Positions 22,507 through 31,997 of a stretch of DNA of 37,737 nucleotides are shown here, in pieces. The translations under genes and the position numbers were made by a program. Position 1 is the stretch's first letter; each line of letters begins with the position of its first letter. Under the pieces are notes generated by a model that was not told the DNA's origin, did no database searches, and was given only the letters and a program-made list of their open reading frames with translations. Origin of the DNA: Alphaproteobacteria bacterium (GTDB lineage: Bacteria; Pseudomonadota; Alphaproteobacteria; Bin95); contig JAJDYL010000163.1 of the NCBI GenBank assembly GCA_022825195.1, positions 1 through 37,737 on the forward strand, read 5' to 3'.

Positions 22507-24147
22507 CTAGCAGTCCGTGGAACGAAGGCGGAAGCGCTGGATCTTGCCGGTGGCCGTCTTCGGCAGGGCGTCGGCGAAGACGATGGACCGGGGATATTTG
22601 TAGGGAGCGATGGCCGCCTTGACATGCTCCTGCAGCGAGCGGGCCGTGGCTTCGCAGGGTTCAGCCCCCGCCGCCAGCACGACATGCGCCTGGACGATCC
22701 GGCCGCGCTCGGGGTCCGGGGCCGCCACGACGGCGCATTCCAGCACCTGCTCGTGCGCCAGCAGCACGGCTTCGACCTCGGGGCCGGCGATGTTGTAGCC
22801 GGACGAGACGATCATATCGTCATTGCGGGCGACGAAGCGGAACCGGCCTTCCCCGTCCTGCACGAACCGGTCGCCGGTGACGTTCCAGCCATGGGCGACA
22901 TAGTCTCGCTGGCGGTCGTCGGCGAGGTAGCGGCAGCCCGTCGGCCCACGCACCGCGAGGCGCCCCGGCTCGCCCCTTGGCAGCTCCCGCATGTCGCCGT
23001 CCACCACCTTCGCCTCATAGCCGGTGACAGGCCGGCCGGTGCAGCCGGGCCGGGCGTCGTCCAGGCGGTTGGAGATGAAGATGTGCAGCAGCTCGGTCGC
23101 GCCGATGCCGTCGAGGATCGGCTTGCCGGTCTTCTCCACCCATTCCTCGAAGACGGGCGCAGGCAGCGTCTCGCCGGCCGATACCGCGCAGCGGAGCGAG
23201 GAGAGGTCCGCGCCCCGGTCCATCTCGCGCAGCATCACGCGGTAGGCGGTCGGCGCGGTGAAGCAGATCGTCGCCCGGTACTGCTGGATGAGCTCGATCA
23301 GGTTCGGCGGCGAGGCGGTTTCGAGCAGCGCCGCCGCCGCGCCGAACCTGAGCGGGAAGATCGCCAGCCCGCCGAGCCCGAAGGTGAAGGCGAGCGGCGG
23401 CGAGCCGACGAAGATGTCCGCCGGGGTCACGCCCAGCACCTCCTTCGCATAGCCGTCGGCAACCGCCAGCAGGTCGCGATGGAAATGCATCGTCGCCTTG
23501 GGCGCGCCGGTGGTGCCGGAGGTGAAGCCGAGCAGGGCCACATCGTCCCGCCCGGTCGGCGCGGCCTCGAATGTCACCGGCTTGTCGAGCGCGGCCCGGT
23601 CGAGCTCCGCATCGTGGTTGGCCGTGCCGTCGAAGCCGACCACCTGGCGGAGGAACCGGCTCTCCTTGGCCGCGAGCGCCAGCTCGTCCATCAGCCGCGT
23701 GTCGCAGAGCGCGAGGCGGAGCTCGCACTTGTCCACGATCTGCCCGAGTTCGGCCGCGCGCAGCAGCGGCATGGTGTTGACCGCAACCGCGCCCGCCTTG
23801 GTCGCCGCCAGCCAGCAGGCGACCATGGCCGGGTTGTTGGCCGAGCGGATCAGCACGCGCTCGCCCGGCCTGAGGCCGAAATCCTCGACCAGGGCGCGCG
23901 CGAGCCGGTTGGTCCAGTCGGAGAGCTCCTTGTAGGTGCGCCGACGCCCGTTGCCGATGAGCGCGATGCTGTCGCCGAACCCCTTTTCGACCATCCGGTC
24001 GGTCAGTTCGACGGCCGCATTGAGCCGGTCGGGATAGTCCAGCCCCTCCAGCCTGAGGTCCGGCCATTGCTCGATCGGCGGCAGGCGGTCGCGGGAGAAG
24101 GTGTCCTCGTGCCCGCTCGGGCCGAGCCGGGGGCCGGCGGCGGTCAC
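22507..24147 (-). CDS. Aryl-CoA ligase (benzoate/2-aminobenzoate-CoA ligase type)
   Basis: A 546-residue ANL-superfamily enzyme. The ATP-binding loop is SGTTGAPK (210-217), GIGATELLHIFISNR is the A5-like region with the family's benzoate-type 'TE' motif, and the C-terminal catalytic lysine is K535 in KTATGKIQR. It activates an aromatic acid to its CoA thioester through an acyl-adenylate. The N-terminus (DTFSRDRLPPIEQWPDL) is characteristic of 2-aminobenzoate-CoA ligases such as AbmG. The start is GTG 24147, overlapping the MarR stop by GTGA. The neighbouring monooxygenase/reductase fusion makes 2-aminobenzoate the leading substrate. Confidence 0.88.
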   Translation of the reverse strand: MTAAGPRLGPSGHEDTFSRDRLPPIEQWPDLRLEGLDYPDRLNAAVELTDRMVEKGFGDSIALIGNGRRRTYKELSDWTNRLARALVEDFGLRPGERVLIRSANNPAMVACWLAATKAGAVAVNTMPLLRAAELGQIVDKCELRLALCDTRLMDELALAAKESRFLRQVVGFDGTANHDAELDRAALDKPVTFEAAPTGRDDVALLGFTSGTTGAPKATMHFHRDLLAVADGYAKEVLGVTPADIFVGSPPLAFTFGLGGLAIFPLRFGAAAALLETASPPNLIELIQQYRATICFTAPTAYRVMLREMDRGADLSSLRCAVSAGETLPAPVFEEWVEKTGKPILDGIGATELLHIFISNRLDDARPGCTGRPVTGYEAKVVDGDMRELPRGEPGRLAVRGPTGCRYLADDRQRDYVAHGWNVTGDRFVQDGEGRFRFVARNDDMIVSSGYNIAGPEVEAVLLAHEQVLECAVVAAPDPERGRIVQAHVVLAAGAEPCEATARSLQEHVKAAIAPYKYPRSIVFADALPKTATGKIQRFRLRSTDC

Positions 24148-24605
24148 GGCCGGTCCTCGCGAATGGAAGAGAGGGTGTCGATCACGGTCTGCGCCTCGTC
24201 ATGGCCGATGGCCGCCAGCCGCCGGTCGATCCAGCCCTCATGTTCCGCGGCCATCGCGGCGAAGGCGGCGGCGCCCCCGGGCGTCAGCCGGACGAGGATC
24301 GCGCGGCGGTCGCCTTCCACCGGCAGGCGCTCCACCAGCCCGTCCGCCACCAGCCGCTCGACGATCCCGGTGACATTGCCGTTGGAGACCATGAGATGGC
24401 GCGAGAGCTCGCCCATCAGCAGGCCGTCCGGGTGCCGTTCGAGCGCGGAGAGGACGTCGAAGCGGGGCAGCGTCGTGCGGTAGGCCGTGCGCATCTCCTC
24501 GCGCAGGTCCGCCTCGATCAGGCGGGTGGTGCGCAGCAGGTTCACCCAGAGGCGCAGCCGCTGCTTGCTGAGGCCCGTTTCGACGCATCGTTCCGGACCG
24601 CTCAT
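24144..24605 (-). CDS. MarR-family transcriptional regulator
   Basis: A 153-residue winged-helix regulator. The DNA-binding region is LLMGELSRHLMVSNGNVTGI (about 61-80), followed by VERLVADGLVERLPVEGDRR, with the conserved DRR wing. MarR proteins in aromatic operons usually repress and release on binding the CoA thioester. ATG 24605 overlaps the preceding SDR stop (ATGA), and its own stop overlaps the ligase start. The inverted repeats at 27701-27739 in front of the operon are its likely target. Confidence 0.9.
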   Translation of the reverse strand: MSGPERCVETGLSKQRLRLWVNLLRTTRLIEADLREEMRTAYRTTLPRFDVLSALERHPDGLLMGELSRHLMVSNGNVTGIVERLVADGLVERLPVEGDRRAILVRLTPGGAAAFAAMAAEHEGWIDRRLAAIGHDEAQTVIDTLSSIREDRP

Positions 24606-25369
24606 ATCTCGCCTCCCGAGAGCGCAAGCGCGTGGCCGTTGACGGCTGCGGCCGCGTCCTGGCACAGCCAGAGCGCCGCCGCGGCGACCTCTTCCGGGTC
24701 GATCAGCCGCTGCTGCGGATTGGACCCCGCCAGGCTGGCGCGCGCCTCCTCCGGAGCCATGCCGGTCGCCGCCGCGATGGTCGCGACGCTGCGTTCGGTC
24801 AGGTCCGTGTCCAGAAACCCCGGGCAGAGCGCGTTCGCGGTGATGCCCGTTCCGGCGACCTCGAGCGCGACGGCGCGGGCCAGCCCCACCACGCCGTGCT
24901 TGGCCGCCGTGTAGGCGGAGACATAGGGATAGCCCTTGAGCCCGGCGGTCGATGAGACGGCGATCAGCCGTCCCCAGGCGGGGTCGCGCATTGCCTTGAG
25001 GCCGGCCCTCAGCGTCAGGAACACGCCGGTCAGGTTGACCGCGATCATGCGCTCCCAGAGGTCGCGCCCTGTCCGGGCGAAGGGCGCGCTTTCGGCCGCG
25101 CCCGCATTCGCGACGACGATATCGACGGGTCCGGCCTGCTCGAACAGCGCCTCGACCGAGGCTTCGTCGGTCACATCCGCCACCGTCCAGGTGATCCTCT
25201 CATGGCGCGCGGCGACGGCCTGGAGCGGGTCCGCCCGGCGCCCCGCAATGCGGACCCCGGCGCCGGCCCTCGCGAAGCCAAGCGCCATCGCCGCGCCGAC
25301 CCCGGAGCCGCCGCCGGTCACGACCGCGCTCCTGCCGGCGAGCGGCAACATGCCGGCCTCGTTCGTCAT
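24602..25369 (-). CDS. Short-chain dehydrogenase/reductase (SDR)
   Basis: A 255-residue classical SDR, second gene of the operon. Motifs are TGGGSGVG (about 18-25), [10 protein letters not shown] (about 88) and YTAAKHG at the active site, with [14 protein letters not shown] before it. ATG 25369 overlaps the stop of the monooxygenase/reductase gene by four bases, while the in-frame upstream codons lie inside that gene. Its position directly after the ring-attacking enzyme makes it the better candidate for reducing the cyclohexanone-CoA product. That step is inferred. Confidence 0.88.
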   Translation of the reverse strand: MTNEAGMLPLAGRSAVVTGGGSGVGAAMALGFARAGAGVRIAGRRADPLQAVAARHERITWTVADVTDEASVEALFEQAGPVDIVVANAGAAESAPFARTGRDLWERMIAVNLTGVFLTLRAGLKAMRDPAWGRLIAVSSTAGLKGYPYVSAYTAAKHGVVGLARAVALEVAGTGITANALCPGFLDTDLTERSVATIAAATGMAPEEARASLAGSNPQQRLIDPEEVAAAALWLCQDAAAAVNGHALALSGGEI

Positions 25370-27651
25370 ACGCGCATCCCCATGCCTTCGCCGCGCTCGG
25401 AAAGCCGGCGCAGCTGGTCCCGCCCGGCGAGGTAGGGCGCCGGCCATTCCGCCATCTCGTCGCCGAGCGCGGCGGCGGCGTGCAGCGTCCAGTAGGGGTT
25501 GGCGAGATGGGGGCGGGCCAGGCACACAAGGTCCGCCCGGCCGGCGAGCAGGATCGTGTTCACATGGTCGGGGGCGTAGATGTTGCCGACCGCCATGGTC
25601 GGCGCGCCGGTCTCGTTGCGGATGCGGTCCGAGAAGGGGGTCTGGAACATGCGCCCGTACACGGGCTCGGCTTCCGTCGAGGTCTGCCCGGCGGAGACAT
25701 TGACGATATCGACGCGGGCGGCGGCGAACATGGCCGCAACCGCGACCGCCTCCTCCGGCGTGACGCCCCGCTCGCCCACCCAGTCGTTCGCGGAAATGCG
25801 GACCGACATCGGCTTTTCGGCCGGCCAGACGGCGCGCATCGCAGAGAACACCTCCAGCGGATAGCGCATCCGGTTCTCCAGTGTCCCGCCATAGCCGTCG
25901 TCACGGGTATTCGACAGCGGCGAGATGAAGGAGGAGATGAGATAGCCGTGCGCCGCGTGCAGCTCGATCATGTCGAAGCCGGCCCGGTCCGCCATCGCGG
26001 CGGCCGCAGCGAATTGGTCCCGCACCGCATCCATGTCGGCCCGGTCCATGGCGCGGGGGGCCGCGTTGCGGGGCGACCAGGGGATCGCCGAGGCGGAGAT
26101 GAGCGGCCAGTTGCCCTCCGGCAGCGGCGCGTCCATTTCCTGCCAACCCACCTGCGTGGAGCCCTTGCGGCCCGAATGGCCGATCTGGCAGCAGATCCGG
26201 GCCTGCGTCTCCGCATGGACGAATTCGGTGAGCCGGCGCCAGGCCGCTTCGTGCTCCGGCGCGTAGAGGCCCGTGCAGCCGGGCGTGATCCGCCCTTCCC
26301 GACTGACGCAGGTCATCTCGACCGTGACCAGCCCCGCACCCCCCTTCGCCCGTTCCGCATAATGCGCGAAATGCCAGTCGGTCGGCCGGCCCCCGACCGC
26401 CTTGTATTGCGCCATCGGGGACACCGCCACGCGGTTTGCGAGCGTCATCTCCCGCAGCTTGAACGGCGCGAACATGGGCGCGCGGCGGGCATTCGAGCCG
26501 GATTGTTTCTGGAACCAGGCCTCCGCCGCCTCCAGCCACTTTCCGTCGCGCAGGCGCAGGTTTTCATGGCCGATCCGCTGGCTGCGCGTCAGCAGCGCGT
26601 AGTTGAACTGGACAGGGTCCAGATGCAGATAGCGCGGCAGGTCCTCGAACCATTCCGTCGAGTTGCGCGCCGCCGACTGCAGCCTCAGCACCTCCAGCCG
26701 CCGCTCTTCCTCGTAGCGGGCGAAGGCCTGCGCCAGGTCCGGCTCCGCGTTCACGAGCTCCGCCAGCAGGATTGCGCTCTCGAAGGCGAGCTTGGTGCCG
26801 GAGCCGATGGAAAAGTGCGCGGTGGCGGCGGCATCGCCCAGCAGCACCAGGTTTTCGTGGCTCCAGCGCCCGCACAGCACCCGCTTGAAGTTGAGCCAGG
26901 CGGACCCGCGCAGATGGCCCGCATTCGAGACCAGCCGGCGGCCGCCCAGATATTTGGCGAAGATCGACTCGCAGACCGCGATGCTTTCGTCCTGCGTCAT
27001 CTCGCCGAAGCCCCAGGCCGACCAGGTTTCCTCGGCGCATTCGACGATGAAGGTCGCCGTGTCCTCGTCGAACTGGTAGGCGTGCGCCCATACCCAGCCC
27101 TTGCCGGTCTTCTCGAACAGGAAGGTGAAGGCGTCGTCGAACTTCTGGCGCGTGCCGAGCCATACGAACTTGCAGGCGCGCACGTCGATCTCGGGCCGGA
27201 AGACATCGGCGAAGGCGGCGCGGGCCCTGGAGTTGACCCCGTCCGCCGCCACGACGAGGTCGTACCCGGCCCTGAGCGCCGCAATGTCGTCGATTTCCGT
27301 CTCGAACCGGAGCTCGACCCCGAGCGCCCGCGCGCGCTCCTGCAGGAGCATGAGGAGCCGCCTGCGCCCGATGCCGCAGAACCCGTGGCCGCCGGAGACC
27401 GTCTTCACGCCCCGGTAGTGAACAGCGATGTCGTCCCACCAGGCGAAATGCGAGCGGATCGCCTCCGCGCTCTCCGGGTCGTTCCGCGCCAGGTTGTCGA
27501 GCGTCTCGTCCGACAGCACCACGCCCCATCCGAACGTATCGTCCGACCGGTTGCGCTCGAAAACGGCGACTTCGTGCGAGGGGTCGCGCAGCTTCATGCT
27601 TATCGCGAAATACAGTCCCGCCGGACCGCCGCCGAGGCATGCCGTTCTCAT
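25366..27651 (-). CDS. 2-Aminobenzoyl-CoA monooxygenase/reductase-type fusion (bifunctional salicylyl-CoA 5-hydroxylase/oxidoreductase)
   Basis: A 761-residue fusion. Residues 1 to about 385 are a PHBH-type flavin monooxygenase ([11 protein letters not shown] at 7-17; FAD motif [18 protein letters not shown] at 268-285). Residues from about 393 are an Old-Yellow-Enzyme-type reductase ([26 protein letters not shown] at 492-497, [19 protein letters not shown]). This architecture is that of ACMR of Azoarcus, which hydroxylates and reduces 2-aminobenzoyl-CoA to a non-aromatic enamine; salicylyl-CoA 5-hydroxylases usually lack the second domain. ATG 27651 is preferred over an ATG ten codons earlier because AAGGGAGAGAGG stands just before it. 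First gene of the operon. Confidence 0.88.
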   Translation of the reverse strand: MRTACLGGGPAGLYFAISMKLRDPSHEVAVFERNRSDDTFGWGVVLSDETLDNLARNDPESAEAIRSHFAWWDDIAVHYRGVKTVSGGHGFCGIGRRRLLMLLQERARALGVELRFETEIDDIAALRAGYDLVVAADGVNSRARAAFADVFRPEIDVRACKFVWLGTRQKFDDAFTFLFEKTGKGWVWAHAYQFDEDTATFIVECAEETWSAWGFGEMTQDESIAVCESIFAKYLGGRRLVSNAGHLRGSAWLNFKRVLCGRWSHENLVLLGDAAATAHFSIGSGTKLAFESAILLAELVNAEPDLAQAFARYEEERRLEVLRLQSAARNSTEWFEDLPRYLHLDPVQFNYALLTRSQRIGHENLRLRDGKWLEAAEAWFQKQSGSNARRAPMFAPFKLREMTLANRVAVSPMAQYKAVGGRPTDWHFAHYAERAKGGAGLVTVEMTCVSREGRITPGCTGLYAPEHEAAWRRLTEFVHAETQARICCQIGHSGRKGSTQVGWQEMDAPLPEGNWPLISASAIPWSPRNAAPRAMDRADMDAVRDQFAAAAAMADRAGFDMIELHAAHGYLISSFISPLSNTRDDGYGGTLENRMRYPLEVFSAMRAVWPAEKPMSVRISANDWVGERGVTPEEAVAVAAMFAAARVDIVNVSAGQTSTEAEPVYGRMFQTPFSDRIRNETGAPTMAVGNIYAPDHVNTILLAGRADLVCLARPHLANPYWTLHAAAALGDEMAEWPAPYLAGRDQLRRLSERGEGMGMRV

Positions 27652-27700
27652 GCCTCTCTCCCTTGCCAGTTCGTCTTGCAAGAATGACCCATCCGGGATT

Positions 27701-27739
27701 TTATTTCAAGCATGAATTATATAAAGTTGAAATAATTCA
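27701..27739. promoter_or_regulatory. Overlapping inverted repeats between divergent aromatic operon and ridA-like gene: candidate MarR operator
   Basis: TTATTTCAA (27701-27709) is repeated inverted as TTGAAATAA (27727-27735), and TGAATTAT (27713-27720) as ATAATTCA (27732-27739). Each arm set is perfect. The region is strongly AT-rich, contains TATATAA-like -10 sequence, and lies 50 bases before the monooxygenase ATG and 23 bases before the RidA-like ATG. A MarR gene is in the operon. A shared operator controlling both directions is the natural reading. Confidence 0.55.
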
Positions 27740-27761
27740 CGCACAGGGAGACAACATCGCC

Positions 27762-28163
27762 ATGAACGCCATCGCAGTGCACCCCGAGGGCTGGAAGCCC
27801 ACCAGAGGCTATTCGAGCGGCATGATCGCCGAGGGCCGCACGCTTCATGTCGCCGGACAGATCGGCTGGAACGCCGAACAGCGTTTCGAGCGGCACGACT
27901 TTGTCGGCCAGGCGGCGCAGGCGCTCCGGAACACCGTCGCGGTCGTGGAGGCGGCCGGGGGCAAGGCGGAGAACATCGTCCGCCTCAACTGGTACGTCAC
28001 CGACAAGCGCGAATACCTGGCGAAGCAGAGAGAGCTGGGCGAAGCCTACCGCGCGGTCATGGGCCGCCACTTCCCGGCGATGACCCTGCTCGTCGTGTCG
28101 GGCCTCGCGGAAGACGAGGCGCTGGTGGAGATCGAGGCGACGGCGGTACTCGGCTCGCCCTGA
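27762..28163 (+). CDS. RidA-family (YjgF/YER057c/UK114) enamine deaminase-like protein
   Basis: A 133-residue Rid protein with the family core HVAGQIGWN (29-37), AQALRNTVAVVEAAGG (52-67) and the C-terminal LVEIEATAVLG. In archetypal RidA an arginine in a PARS segment binds the substrate carboxylate; here the segment reads FPAMTLL, so that arginine is replaced (M107). The pattern fits a Rid subgroup that acts on a different substrate. The gene is divergent from the aminobenzoyl-CoA operon across shared inverted repeats. An enamine-CoA produced by the fusion enzyme would be a suitable substrate, with no free carboxylate to bind. This link is inference. ATG 27762 has GGGA fifteen bases upstream. 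Confidence 0.85.
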   Translation: MNAIAVHPEGWKPTRGYSSGMIAEGRTLHVAGQIGWNAEQRFERHDFVGQAAQALRNTVAVVEAAGGKAENIVRLNWYVTDKREYLAKQRELGEAYRAVMGRHFPAMTLLVVSGLAEDEALVEIEATAVLGSP

Positions 28164-28181
28164 CGGCGCCGGGAACGCAGG

Positions 28182-29465
28182 CTACAGCCCCACCCGGTCC
28201 TTGAATTCGTACCAGCCGACCATGAGGGGCAGGAACCAGGGGCGGCCGTAATAGAGCGGGCGGGTGGCGAAGTCGCCGGCGGCGAAGACCGTCTCCGGCG
28301 GGCGGTTGCCGGCGATGCTCTGCGCCGCCTTCATGCCGAGCCAGCGAGCCCAGACCACGCCCGAACCGCAGAAGCCGGCGGCGTAGTGCACGCCGTTATG
28401 CACCACCAGCTTCGGCATGAAGTCGAAGGTGAAGCCCGTATAGCCGAACCAGCAATGGGTCATGCCGATGCCGGCGAGCTCCGGGAAGATCTCCCCGAGC
28501 CCGGCGCCGAGCCGCCGGGCCTTGCGGGATTCGTCGTCGGTGAGCGCGCCTGCCCTGCCGCCGAACACGATGCGGCTGTCGTCCGGAGCGGGGCGGAAAT
28601 AGTGGTAGAGGTTGCGCGTCTCGCCCAGCATCCGGCGCTTTGGCATCAGCCGGTCCAGCACTTCCTTCGGGATCGGGTCGGTCGCGACGATCTGGCTCGG
28701 GATCGGCACGATGCGCCGGCGCAGCCACGGCATGGCCCGGCCGGTATAGCCGTTGGTGGCGACGATGACATGCGGGGCGGCGATGCTGCCCCGGTCCGTG
28801 CGGACGCGGTTCAGGCTGCTGTCGTCCTCGACGGTCTCGACCGCCGTGCGCGCATGGATGGCGACGCCCGCTTCGAGCGCCCGGTCGAGGAGCCCCTGGT
28901 GGAACTTGCCGGGATGCAGCCCGCCAATGTCCTCGCGCGCCATGCCGCCATGGTAGAGGTCGGAGCCGATCTCCGCGTGCTGCTCCGCTTTCGGCACCAT
29001 CCAGGCGCCATAGTCCAGGTGACGGTTCAGCAGTTCGCATTCCGCGGCCATGGACTCGTAATGCTTCGGCCGCATCGCGCCGGTGAAGCGCCCGGTCTCC
29101 TTCCAGTCGCAGTCGATGCCCTCGTCTTCGATGAAGCGCGCGAGGTCGGCGCGCGCGGCCATCCCCTCGCCCTCCACGGCCTTTGCCCGCTCCAGCCCCC
29201 AGGCGCGGATCATGGCGCCGAAGCTCCGCCGCAGATTGCCGCTGGCGATGCCTCCATTGCGGCTGGAGGCGCCCTCGCCCGGCCTGTCCTTCTCCAGCAC
29301 GACGACACTCCGCCCGGCCCGCGCCAGCGTGAGCGCGGCGCTCAGCCCGGTATATCCCGCTCCGACGACCACCACGTCGGCGCGCGACGGCAGCGCCTCC
29401 GGCTCCGGATCGGGGCGCGGCGCGGCTTCCCACCAGAAGGGATCGGTCTTGAGGGCGTTCTCCAT
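28182..29465 (-). CDS. FAD-dependent oxidoreductase, DAO family (gamma-glutamylputrescine oxidase-like)
   Basis: A 427-residue flavoprotein. The dinucleotide motif VVVVGAGYTGLSAALTLA is at 31-48, and the N-terminal part TDPFWWEAAPRP resembles PuuB-type oxidases. SSRNGGIASG and the C-terminal FTFDFMPKLVVHNGVHYAAG, then CGSGVVWARWLG, complete the DAO fold. Such enzymes oxidise secondary or primary amines to imines with release of hydrogen peroxide or electron transfer. ATG 29465 with GGGAGG upstream is preferred over an in-frame ATG 24 codons earlier. It converges on the RidA-like gene, which could detoxify imine/enamine products, though no operon link exists. Confidence 0.85.
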   Translation of the reverse strand: MENALKTDPFWWEAAPRPDPEPEALPSRADVVVVGAGYTGLSAALTLARAGRSVVVLEKDRPGEGASSRNGGIASGNLRRSFGAMIRAWGLERAKAVEGEGMAARADLARFIEDEGIDCDWKETGRFTGAMRPKHYESMAAECELLNRHLDYGAWMVPKAEQHAEIGSDLYHGGMAREDIGGLHPGKFHQGLLDRALEAGVAIHARTAVETVEDDSSLNRVRTDRGSIAAPHVIVATNGYTGRAMPWLRRRIVPIPSQIVATDPIPKEVLDRLMPKRRMLGETRNLYHYFRPAPDDSRIVFGGRAGALTDDESRKARRLGAGLGEIFPELAGIGMTHCWFGYTGFTFDFMPKLVVHNGVHYAAGFCGSGVVWARWLGMKAAQSIAGNRPPETVFAAGDFATRPLYYGRPWFLPLMVGWYEFKDRVGL

Positions 29466-29588
29466 CGACGGCCTCCCATGCGCGGCGGACGGCCCGGCCC
29501 CGGCGGCGCTCCGCCCGGAGGCCGGCGTGGCGGACAAGCCGGCTATACACTACCATTCCCGACGCGCCGGACTGCGCGGGAGGACGAC

Positions 29589-30611
29589 ATGGAATTCGGC
29601 ATTACGTTCAAGGGGTTCATGGAGCCCGACCGGGCGCGCGCGCTGGTGAGGCAGGCCGAGGATGCGGGGTTCGCCTATTGCTGGTTCTATGACAGCCACA
29701 TCCTCTGGCGCGAGAGCTACCCCGCGATGGCCATGTGCATGGAGCACACCGAGACCCTTCGCTTCGGCCCCTGCGTCACCAACCCCAACACGCGGGACTG
29801 GTCAGCGGCGGCCTCGCTCTTCGGCTCGCTGGCGTTGCAGTCCGACAACCGCTTCGACATCGGCGTCGGCCGCGGCGACAGCGCCGTCAGGGTGATGGGC
29901 CACAAGCCGTCCTCGCTGGCCCGGATGGAGGAATTCATCCATGTCGTGCGCGCTCTGGTGCGCGGCGAGGAAGTCCAGTACGGCAATGTGCCGAACCCGA
30001 TGCAATTTCCCTGGTCGACAGGCTATGAGCTGCCCGTCTGGGTTGCCGCCTACGGCCCGAGGGCGCTGAACTCGGCCGGCCGGGTCGGCGACGGCCTGAT
30101 CCTCCAGATCGCCGAGCCCGCGATCTGCAGGTGGCTTGCCGACCAGGCGATCGCCGCGGGCAGGGAAGCGGGGCGGGACATGTCCGACTACCGCGTCATG
30201 GCTGCGGCGCCGGCCTTCTTCGGCGACCGGGAAACATGCCGGGAAGCGACCCGCTGGTTCCCGGCCATGGTCGGCAATCATGTGGCGGACATCGTCGAGC
30301 GCTACGGCACCGACCGCGAGGACATTCCGCCGGCGCTGACGGCCTACATCGCGGGCCGCAGGGGCTACGACTATTCGCGGCACGGGCAGAGCGACAATCC
30401 GTTCCTCGACTTCATCACCGACGACATCATCGACGGGTTCAGCGTGCTCGGCACGCCCGAGGAGCATGTCGCCAAGCTGGCGGCGCTTCAGGAGGCGGGC
30501 GTCACCCAGTTCAACATCTATCTCGACAATGGGGACGAGGAGGAAATCATCGCCGAATACGGCAACTCGATCATTCCCGCGTTCCAGCCGGCGGCCGGAC
30601 TTTCCGCTTGA
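29589..30611 (+). CDS. LLM-class flavin/F420-dependent oxidoreductase (TIGR03842-like)
   Basis: A 340-residue luciferase-like protein beginning MEFGITFKGFMEPDRARALV, with a strong site (GGGAGGACGAC) before ATG 29589. Core features are VRQAEDAGFAYCWFYDSHIL, LRFGPCVTNPNTRDW, the glycine-rich FDIGVGRGDSAVRV and GTPEEHVAKLAALQEAGV. It fits the TIGR03842 (CPS_4043) group, which I recall as often encoded beside hydantoinases. It opens the plus-strand cluster for cyclic ureides and lies 59 bases before the M20 hydrolase gene. It may supply the oxidative step on a pyrimidine- or hydantoin-like ring. Substrate unproven. Confidence 0.82.
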   Translation: MEFGITFKGFMEPDRARALVRQAEDAGFAYCWFYDSHILWRESYPAMAMCMEHTETLRFGPCVTNPNTRDWSAAASLFGSLALQSDNRFDIGVGRGDSAVRVMGHKPSSLARMEEFIHVVRALVRGEEVQYGNVPNPMQFPWSTGYELPVWVAAYGPRALNSAGRVGDGLILQIAEPAICRWLADQAIAAGREAGRDMSDYRVMAAAPAFFGDRETCREATRWFPAMVGNHVADIVERYGTDREDIPPALTAYIAGRRGYDYSRHGQSDNPFLDFITDDIIDGFSVLGTPEEHVAKLAALQEAGVTQFNIYLDNGDEEEIIAEYGNSIIPAFQPAAGLSA

Positions 30612-30670
30612 CCCGACCGGGGAGCTTGGTAGCGTCGATACCGTCCTGAAGCCCAGCGAGAGAGGTGCCC

Positions 30671-31921
30671 ATGCCCGCCCCCGGGGAGAACCTGAAAATC
30701 AACGGCGAGCGGCTCTGGGACAGCCTGATGGAAATGGCGAAGATCGGCCCCGGCGTCGCGGGCGGCAACAACCGCCAGACGCTGACCGATGAGGACGGCG
30801 AGGGCCGCGCCCTGTTCCAGGCATGGTGCGAGGCGGCGGGCTGCGAAATGGGCCTCGACAGCATGGGCAACATGTTCGCCGCCCGGGCCGGGACGGACCC
30901 GGACGCCCTGCCGGTCTATGTAGGCAGCCACCTCGACACGCAGCCGACCGGCGGAAAATACGACGGCGTGCTGGGCGTGCTGGGCGGGCTGGAAATCGTC
31001 CGGACTCTCAACGACCTCGGTATCAGGACGAAGCATCCCATCGTGGTCACCAACTGGACCAACGAGGAGGGCACCCGCTACGCGCCGCCCATGCTGGCCT
31101 CGGGCGTGTTCGCCGGCGTCCACGCGCAGGACTGGGCTTACGGCCTCACCGACGCGCAGGGCAAGCGCTTCGGAGACGAGCTGGAGCGCATCGGCTGGCG
31201 CGGCGAGGAGCAGGTCGGCGCCCGGAAGATGCACGCCTATTTCGAGCTGCATATCGAGCAGGGCCCGATCCTTGAGGCCGAGGAGTGCGATATCGGCGTC
31301 GTCACCCACGGACAGGGGCTTCGCTGGATCGAATGCCGGATAACGGGGAAGGAAAGCCACACCGGCTCCACGCCGATGCGGATGCGCCGGAACGCCGGGC
31401 GCGGGCTGGCCCAGATCACCGAGCTCGTGCACGAGGTCGCGATGAAGCACCAGCCGAACGCGGTCGGCGCCATCGGCCATGTCGATGTCTATCCCAACTC
31501 GCGCAACATCATTCCGGGCCGGGTCGTGTGCACCATCGACTTCAGAAGCCATGTGCTGGAGACGCTGGAGGGCATGGTGGCCGAGGTCATGGAGGCGGCG
31601 CCCGGGCTCTGCGAGGCGCTCGGCTGCGAGATCGAGACCGAGATCGTCGGCAGCTTCGACCCGCCGGAGTTCCATCACGGCTGCGTCAAGGCGGTCCGCG
31701 ATGCCGCCGAGCGGCTGGGCTACTCCCACATGGATATCGTGTCGGGCGCCGGCCACGATGCCTGCTGGATCAACGATGTCGCGCCGGCGGCGATGGTGAT
31801 GTGCCCCTGCGTCGACGGGCTGAGCCATAACGAGGCGGAGGAGATCTCGCCGGAATGGGCGGCCAGGGGCTGCGACGTGCTCTTCCATGCGGTGGTGGAG
31901 ACCGCGGAACTGCTGGAATGA
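30671..31921 (+). CDS. M20-family Zn-dependent amidohydrolase (N-carbamoyl-amino acid / beta-ureidopropionate hydrolase type)
   Basis: A 416-residue metallohydrolase. Metal-binding motifs are GSHLDTQPTGGKYDGVLGV (His and the bridging Asp), TNEEGTRYAP (Glu pair), HIEQGPILE (His) and SGAGHDACWI near the C-terminus (His). The lid domain carries GKESHTGSTPM. These enzymes remove the carbamoyl group from N-carbamoyl-beta-alanine or N-carbamoyl amino acids, the step after dihydropyrimidinase. ATG 30671 with GAGAGAGG just upstream is chosen over GTG 30665. The gene is followed 76 bases later by the dihydropyrimidinase gene, so the two give consecutive steps. Confidence 0.9.
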   Translation: MPAPGENLKINGERLWDSLMEMAKIGPGVAGGNNRQTLTDEDGEGRALFQAWCEAAGCEMGLDSMGNMFAARAGTDPDALPVYVGSHLDTQPTGGKYDGVLGVLGGLEIVRTLNDLGIRTKHPIVVTNWTNEEGTRYAPPMLASGVFAGVHAQDWAYGLTDAQGKRFGDELERIGWRGEEQVGARKMHAYFELHIEQGPILEAEECDIGVVTHGQGLRWIECRITGKESHTGSTPMRMRRNAGRGLAQITELVHEVAMKHQPNAVGAIGHVDVYPNSRNIIPGRVVCTIDFRSHVLETLEGMVAEVMEAAPGLCEALGCEIETEIVGSFDPPEFHHGCVKAVRDAAERLGYSHMDIVSGAGHDACWINDVAPAAMVMCPCVDGLSHNEAEEISPEWAARGCDVLFHAVVETAELLE

Positions 31922-31997
31922 ACCGGCCCCCGGCGGCCGCGGACAAGCCGGCCGGCCCGTTCCGAAGACAAGAGCGCAATGGCAGCGGAGGCCTCGG

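Noticed and set aside
21661..24483. A 940-codon open frame on the plus strand
   Set aside because: It lies opposite four well-supported minus-strand genes (GNAT, SDR, ligase, MarR), is rich in Arg, Gly, His and Ala, and has no recognisable domain. Long antisense frames are expected at this GC content.
25480..27687. A 735-codon open frame on the plus strand
   Set aside because: It mirrors the monooxygenase/reductase fusion gene and has the composition of an antisense shadow without domains.
28386..29588. Apparent 400-codon N-terminal extension of the LLM protein that starts at 29589
   Set aside because: The extension is antisense to the FAD oxidase gene, and the true LLM start has a strong binding site and the family N-terminus.
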